Of a DNA stretch of 64,000 bases, positions 58,617 to 64,000 are shown in pieces; the first letter of the stretch is position 1, and each line of letters begins with the position of its first letter. The notes beneath the pieces were generated by a model. It searched no databases. It saw nothing but the letters and a program-made list of their open reading frames with translations, and was not told where the DNA came from. The stretch is taken from assembly GCF_002005145.1 (NCBI RefSeq), contig NZ_CP019698.1, forward strand, positions 2,852,001 to 2,916,000, given 5' to 3'. This DNA comes from Desulforamulus ferrireducens (GTDB lineage Bacteria; Bacillota; Desulfotomaculia; Desulfotomaculales; Desulfotomaculaceae). The translations under genes and the position numbers were made by a program.

Positions 58617-60116
58617 GAGCATTTTGCAAAATAAGTTTTTTTGAAAGATCAACAGATTACTCAAAGCATCCAATTGGTAAATTTTAAAAAAACCACACTT
58701 TTGACAGCTTAATTACTAAAAAAGAAGACAAGGGCAGAATTTTTAGCGTTGCCTAAAAAATACGATAGTGCTTAAAAGCAAGAGACCTTATGCTGCTTTT
58801 TGTAGTGATTGCTTACAAGCCAAAGCGCCGACCAATAAAACAATCATGTTTAGCAACAGATGAGTTTTAACTTTTTTGATTCCCCAAACATGCAACCGAT
58901 TGGCTGTAAGATGAACTTTTAGTCTTGAATTTACTCTCTCGACGGCTGTTCTCTGGTCATACAACTCTTCCCATTTTCTGGTGTTTCGATGAGGACTGGA
59001 GTAACGACGCAGATCTTCTTTAATATTGACTTTTTTGACCAGCCCGTAATTTGAAGCGGAACACCAGGCAGAACCAAATGGACAGTCTACCTTGCCGAGA
59101 ATGTGGGGGCAACGAAATTTTAAAATGTTCTTATCTGCTCCCCAGTAGACCATCTCATAACCCATGGAGCAAACCGGAGTGCCATTGGATGTCATTCCAG
59201 CAGGGGGTTCTTTCTCGTTACGAAGGTTTAAGGGAATAATGGCCTGGGCTGAATTTTTGTGAGCTGCTTCATAGTTCTTTAGTTGGTCATAGCCTGCGTC
59301 CATAACATAAAACTTGGGTTTTTCATTCTCAGGAACAGATGAACTAACTTTTTCTATTAATACCGGGCCAAGATCACCATCATTCACATTAGCAGGAGTA
59401 ACTTCAAATGCTATAGGCAATTCGCTTTCGGTATCCACAGCCAGATGAAGTTTGTAGCCAAACCAGGTTACGGTATTGCCAAAGGAGTCTTTTTTAGCTC
59501 CCCAATCGCCATTGCCTGTATTCTTGCTTTTATGGCGTGCTTGTTTTTGTTCGTAAGCGTTAATAGCCGTACTATCTATAGCAATCACTTCGCCGCTGAT
59601 AACGCCTTTTTCGCGGCACTCTTTCACCAAGGCCAGGAAAAGTTCTTCTGCCAAATTTAAGGTTGTTATCTTCTGAAATACCCGGCTGAATGTGGCTATG
59701 GAAGGTACACTGCCTACGCCAAATCCGCATTGATAACGAAACCGTATATCAGATTTCAAACGGTCTACCAAGCCGGTAAATGTGCTAATACCAACAAGGG
59801 GAGCTGCCAGCAATGCCCTCAAGATGGCATCTCTTCTAAAACCTTTAGCTCCTTGGGGTAATCGACTTCTTAGTTTGACAGTATATGGTTCCAGGGATAA
59901 GTTTGAAAAAAATAGATGCAATCGTTCTTTTAATTCAAGTTCCATCAATTCTTCGAAGGAAAATAGGGTTTGTTGGAGAATATACAAAGTGACTTCACTC
60001 CTTTGGGAAATTCTTGTTTAGTCACTTGAATTTTTCTCCAATGTTGGGGTGAAGTCCTTTTTTATCCTAAAATAAACCCTTGAGAATTCTGGATGTGTTC
60101 ATTATGCAAAATGCTC
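58617..60116 (-). mobile_element. DDE insertion sequence (IS4/IS5 superfamily), complete
   Basis: The ends are inverted repeats starting GAGCATTTTGCA (left GAGCATTTTGCAAAATAA; right on the opposite strand GAGCATTTTGCATAATGA). AATTT directly flanks both ends (58612-58616 and 60117-60121), a probable 5-bp target duplication. The element is 1500 bp with one transposase gene. It lies between cysK and groEL. Confidence 0.8.
58788..59987 (-). CDS. DDE transposase (DUF772/DDE_Tnp_1 type)
   Basis: A 399-residue transposase with an N-terminal DUF772-like helical domain ('AILRALLAAPLVGISTFTGL', 'SIATFSRVFQKI') and a DDE catalytic domain: 'VIAIDSTAINAYEQKQARHK' (Asp), 'FYVMDAGYDQLKNYEA' (Asp) and 'YDQRTAVERVNSRLKVHL' (Glu). 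It also has a cysteine-rich insert ('FRCPHILGKVDCPFGSAWC'). The start is TTG at 59987, ten bases behind AAAGGAG. The frame is intact. Assignment to IS5 or IS1182 subgroup is uncertain. Confidence 0.9.
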   Translation of the reverse strand: MYILQQTLFSFEELMELELKERLHLFFSNLSLEPYTVKLRSRLPQGAKGFRRDAILRALLAAPLVGISTFTGLVDRLKSDIRFRYQCGFGVGSVPSIATFSRVFQKITTLNLAEELFLALVKECREKGVISGEVIAIDSTAINAYEQKQARHKSKNTGNGDWGAKKDSFGNTVTWFGYKLHLAVDTESELPIAFEVTPANVNDGDLGPVLIEKVSSSVPENEKPKFYVMDAGYDQLKNYEAAHKNSAQAIIPLNLRNEKEPPAGMTSNGTPVCSMGYEMVYWGADKNILKFRCPHILGKVDCPFGSAWCSASNYGLVKKVNIKEDLRRYSSPHRNTRKWEELYDQRTAVERVNSRLKVHLTANRLHVWGIKKVKTHLLLNMIVLLVGALACKQSLQKAA

Positions 60117-60258
60117 AATTTAAATGGCTGGTGCTAGATTTGTCCTAGGACGCCACATTTTGAAAAAATCTTAACCACCAAGAAATTTCCTAATTCCGTC
60201 AGCGCCAACCACCAAAACAATTCTTTTTAGATATAGGTCTAGCCTTACCAAAACATAA

Positions 60259-60300
60259 GAAAAAGGCTGCCCAAAAGTTCAATGAACTAATGAGCAACCT
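60259..60300 (-). terminator. Terminator of groESL
   Basis: On the minus strand AGGTTGC...GCAGCCT with inner AGTTCA/TGAACT pairing forms a long hairpin, followed by TTTTTC. It lies about 45 bases after the groEL stop. Confidence 0.8.
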
Positions 60301-60344
60301 CTGTTCTCAAACATCTTTTTATTTTTTCAATACTTAGGGCTGCA

Positions 60345-61976
<1,632 letters not shown>

Positions 61977-62009
61977 TCATGACCTCCTTATTATTCGAAA
62001 TCTGATTTA

Positions 62010-62294
62010 TTATTCAATAACGGCGAGAATATCCATTTCCCGCAGGATGAGATATTCTTGTTCGTCAATTTTCACTTCATTACCAGCATATTTGGAGAAG
62101 AATACCTTGTCCCCGGTTTTCACATCAATAGTGGCTCTTTGGCCATTTTCTAACAGGCGGCCGGGTCCCACGGCAATAACTTCACCCATCTGTGGCTTCT
62201 CCTTAGCGGTGTCCGGCAGTACAATGCCGCTCTTAGTTTTTTCTTCCTGGGGCAGCGCCTTAACAACTACCCTGTCACCTAATGGTTTAATCAC
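62010..62294 (-). CDS. groS: Co-chaperonin GroES
   Basis: The 94-residue co-chaperonin shows '[19 protein letters not shown]', the mobile loop '[19 protein letters not shown]' and '[20 protein letters not shown]'. It caps GroEL rings. It lies 36 bases before groEL in one operon, with ATG behind AAAGGAGGGG. CIRCE and a sigma-A promoter precede it. Confidence 0.99.
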   Translation of the reverse strand: MIKPLGDRVVVKALPQEEKTKSGIVLPDTAKEKPQMGEVIAVGPGRLLENGQRATIDVKTGDKVFFSKYAGNEVKIDEQEYLILREMDILAVIE

Positions 62295-62348
62295 AAAAAC
62301 CCCTCCTTTAATATTTTAAAGTTACTTTTATATACGGGCTTTTGGCTG

Positions 62349-62375
62349 TTAGCACTCAATAGAGTCGAGTGCTAA
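62349..62375 (-). promoter_or_regulatory. CIRCE operator (HrcA binding site)
   Basis: TTAGCACTC - nine bases - GAGTGCTAA is an exact CIRCE inverted repeat. It lies between the groES promoter and start codon, so HrcA should repress the operon in the absence of heat stress (established mechanism). hrcA is not in the window. Confidence 0.98.
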
Positions 62376-62387
62376 CACCCAGTAATT

Positions 62388-62416
62388 ATAATATAGAACT
62401 GAGAAATTTAAAGCAA
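62388..62416 (-). promoter_or_regulatory. Sigma-A promoter of groESL
   Basis: On the minus strand TTGCTT (62411-62416) and TATTAT (62388-62393) are spaced by 17 bases, immediately before CIRCE. Confidence 0.7.
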
Positions 62417-62616
62417 ATACCCTAATGAGATAGGAATCACAATTATAGCAGGTAATTCCAAATTACGGGTATTTATCTTTAATTTTCTCCGTCTACATTA
62501 CATTTACTGGGCTTGTTATTTATTACTCTACCCATAGAATATTCTTGCCAAATACCTGGTTATTTTATGCAAAAATTTGCCTATATTTTTTCTTTTTTAC
62601 TAAAATTTTCTTGTAT

Positions 62617-63108
62617 CTATTTGGCTTGACCGCATTCACCACCCCGGCCGCTGAGTATTTCCAAGCCATGGTCCAATACCGGCAGAACCACTTCCAGGCA
62701 CTCCCTGACCCCCTTGACACTGCCGGGTAAATTAATAATCAAAGTTTTACCTCTGGTGCCACTAACCGCCCTGGACAACATAGCCTTGGGCGTTTTTTTC
62801 AGGCTTGCCGCGCGGATGGCTTCAGCAATGCCGGGTACCAGGCGGTCAATAACCGCCAGGGTTGCTTCCGGTGTGTTATCTCTGGGGCTTAGTCCTGTAC
62901 CACCGGTGGTGAGGATAAGATCCAATTTATGTTCATCGGCAAATTCAATTAGGGTGGCGCTAATAATATCAGGATCGTCCGGGACAATGCGGTACTGTTC
63001 CACCTGCCCTAATTCTGCCACCAGTTCTTTAATGGCTGCGCCACTAAGATCCTCCCTTTGACCTTGGGAACACTTGTCACTCATGGTTACGATGCCTATT
63101 TTGTACAT
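62617..63108 (-). CDS. mogA: MogA/MoaB-family molybdopterin biosynthesis protein
   Basis: A 163-residue MoCF_biosynth-domain protein with 'KIGIVTMSDKCSQGQREDLS', 'DLILTTGGTGLSPRDNTPEA' (the GTGLSPRD adenylylation motif) and 'LIINLPGSVKGVRECLEVVL'. MogA adenylylates molybdopterin before metal insertion. ATG at 63108 follows GAGGGGG; the ATG at 63123 overlaps that ribosome site. It diverges from fdhD, another gene needed for molybdenum or tungsten enzymes, across about 95 bases, so the two may share regulation. Confidence 0.93.
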   Translation of the reverse strand: MYKIGIVTMSDKCSQGQREDLSGAAIKELVAELGQVEQYRIVPDDPDIISATLIEFADEHKLDLILTTGGTGLSPRDNTPEATLAVIDRLVPGIAEAIRAASLKKTPKAMLSRAVSGTRGKTLIINLPGSVKGVRECLEVVLPVLDHGLEILSGRGGECGQAK

Positions 63109-63204
63109 ATGTATCCCCCTCATTATTTGATCTTGCCTTCACAATCCCCGGCGGTTGGGTTACAATAAAGTTAACACAGGCAACCTGACAGGAGGTTGGT
63201 AACA

Positions 63205-63993
63205 ATGGTTTGGCAAGTAAATAAAACATCAACCAAAATCATTAAAATCAAAGGCGATAAAATTATCTCCACAGAAGACACCATCGTGCGAGAAGTTCCC
63301 ATCACGCTATTTTTAAATGGTAAAGAATTTGTCACCATGGTTTGCTCGCCGCAGAGTTTAGAGGAACTCACCGTGGGCTTCCTTTGTTCCGAAGGTCTCT
63401 TACAGTCCCCGTCAGATCTTAAGGATATTAAAGTAGATCTGGAAAACGGCCTTGTCTATATTGAAGCCGCCGAGGGAGAAGCTGAAACCAAATTTCTTAA
63501 GAGAAACATTACTTCCTGCTGCGGTCGGGGCAGACCGGTTTTTTATTTTGTCAATGATGCCAAAAGTATGAATACCGTCACAACTAAACTACTGCTTACA
63601 CCGGGGCAGGTCTGGGACTTATCCGACCGTTTAGAACAAATGTCGGTACTCTTTCAGCAAACCGGTGGGGTTCACAATGCCGCCCTCTGTGCTGCCACCG
63701 AGGTAATCTTCTTTTATGAGGATGTGGGGCGTCATAATGCTGTGGATAAGATCTTTGGCCGCGCCTTTCTTAATCAGATTCCCCTGGAGGATAAAATTCT
63801 CGTCTTTAGCGGCAGGGTATCCTCTGAAATAGTAATTAAAGTGGGTAAAATGGGTGTACCGGTGATTATCTCCCGCTCCGCCCCCACCGACTTAGCCCTG
63901 GAGATGGCAGAAAAACTGGGTATTACCGTGGTGGGCTTTGCCAAGGGCGAACGGATGAATGTGTACACGCATCCCGAACGAATTTTAGGATAA
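63205..63993 (+). CDS. fdhD: Formate dehydrogenase accessory sulfurtransferase FdhD
   Basis: FdhD passes sulfur from a cysteine desulfurase to the molybdenum cofactor of formate dehydrogenase. The 262-residue protein contains 'ISTEDTIVREVPITLFLNG', 'SLEELTVGFLCSEGLL', 'RLEQMSVLFQQTGGVHNAAL', 'FFYEDVGRHNAVDKIFGRAF' and 'FSGRVSSEIVIKVGKMGVPV'. In place of the CxxC sulfur-relay motif of the E. coli protein it has 'ITSCCGRGRP' (adjacent cysteines). ATG at 63205 lies nine bases after GGAGG. The stop is seven bases before the window end, so the gene is complete; any formate dehydrogenase genes would lie beyond the window. Confidence 0.95.
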   Translation: MVWQVNKTSTKIIKIKGDKIISTEDTIVREVPITLFLNGKEFVTMVCSPQSLEELTVGFLCSEGLLQSPSDLKDIKVDLENGLVYIEAAEGEAETKFLKRNITSCCGRGRPVFYFVNDAKSMNTVTTKLLLTPGQVWDLSDRLEQMSVLFQQTGGVHNAALCAATEVIFFYEDVGRHNAVDKIFGRAFLNQIPLEDKILVFSGRVSSEIVIKVGKMGVPVIISRSAPTDLALEMAEKLGITVVGFAKGERMNVYTHPERILG

Positions 63994-64000
63994 AGTTAGG

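Overview
The window looks like a chromosome segment of a low-to-mid GC, endospore-forming anaerobic Firmicute, most like the Peptococcaceae (Desulfotomaculum/Desulforamulus group). This placement is inference from gene content and style: strong AGGAGG ribosome sites, a CIRCE-controlled groESL operon, a c-di-AMP riboswitch over a LysM/SleB-type hydrolase, SLH-anchored surface proteins, ANTAR and LytTR regulators, and FdhD/MogA, YedE/TusA and acetyl-CoA synthetase genes. I have no database match to confirm it.

Layout. 0-13 kb: an edge-truncated VCBS-like protein, a YgjP-type metallopeptidase, Na/Pi symporter, DUF502 membrane protein, orphan amino-acid binding lipoprotein, a PepSY/SLH surface protein, an O-methyltransferase, a cobalamin riboswitch with cobT, tRNA-Arg(CCG), and a c-di-AMP riboswitch with a LysM hydrolase. 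14.7-20 kb: a nitrogen cluster on the minus strand (ANTAR regulator, attenuator, GlnA-like paralog, FMN glutamate synthase domain protein, second attenuator, canonical GlnA). 20-30.6 kb: ktrBA, tatA, a PRK06851 ATPase, a Cys-rich protein, yedE-tusA, a YyaL-type protein and a DUF815 ATPase. 30.7-39.8 kb: XRE regulator, HD-GYP protein, chemotaxis receptor, phosphoesterase, glycosyltransferase, a second PepSY/SLH protein with its own ANTAR neighbour, and alr. 39.9-48.2 kb: an insertion hot spot (IS110, IS1182-like and IS66 elements) that separates alr from ald, splits a small gene, and lies beside a beheaded ECF sigma factor gene. 48-58 kb: anti-sigma-like protein, secreted protein, nnr-acpS, a LytS/LytTR pair, acsA, a DUF169 protein and cysK. 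58.6-64 kb: a DDE insertion sequence, groESL, mogA and fdhD.

Most unusual: the nitrogen cluster. The GlnA-like protein encoded at 17857-19158 keeps the glutamine synthetase frame but has lost residues that bind metal and close the active site (His to Ala at about 245, Glu to Ile at about 333, and the GYEAP flap motif). It lies directly behind an ANTAR regulator whose phospho-acceptor Asp is Glu, with a promoter plus strong intrinsic terminator between them. A second terminator precedes the intact glnA. This suggests a glutamine or ammonium sensing antitermination switch built from a pseudoenzyme and an ANTAR protein; the mechanism is inference.

Other notable points: an IS66 copy with exact 8-bp target duplications whose removal restores a small gene; a YyaL-family gene whose best ribosome-site-spaced start is AUA; a dispersed family of TGTCGCA hairpins at gene ends; and a two-copy composite repeat made of inverted GGCC-rich arrays around a shared core. 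Two genes (a 45-aa and a 35-aa protein) and one tRNA are too short for ordinary ORF detection and are listed.
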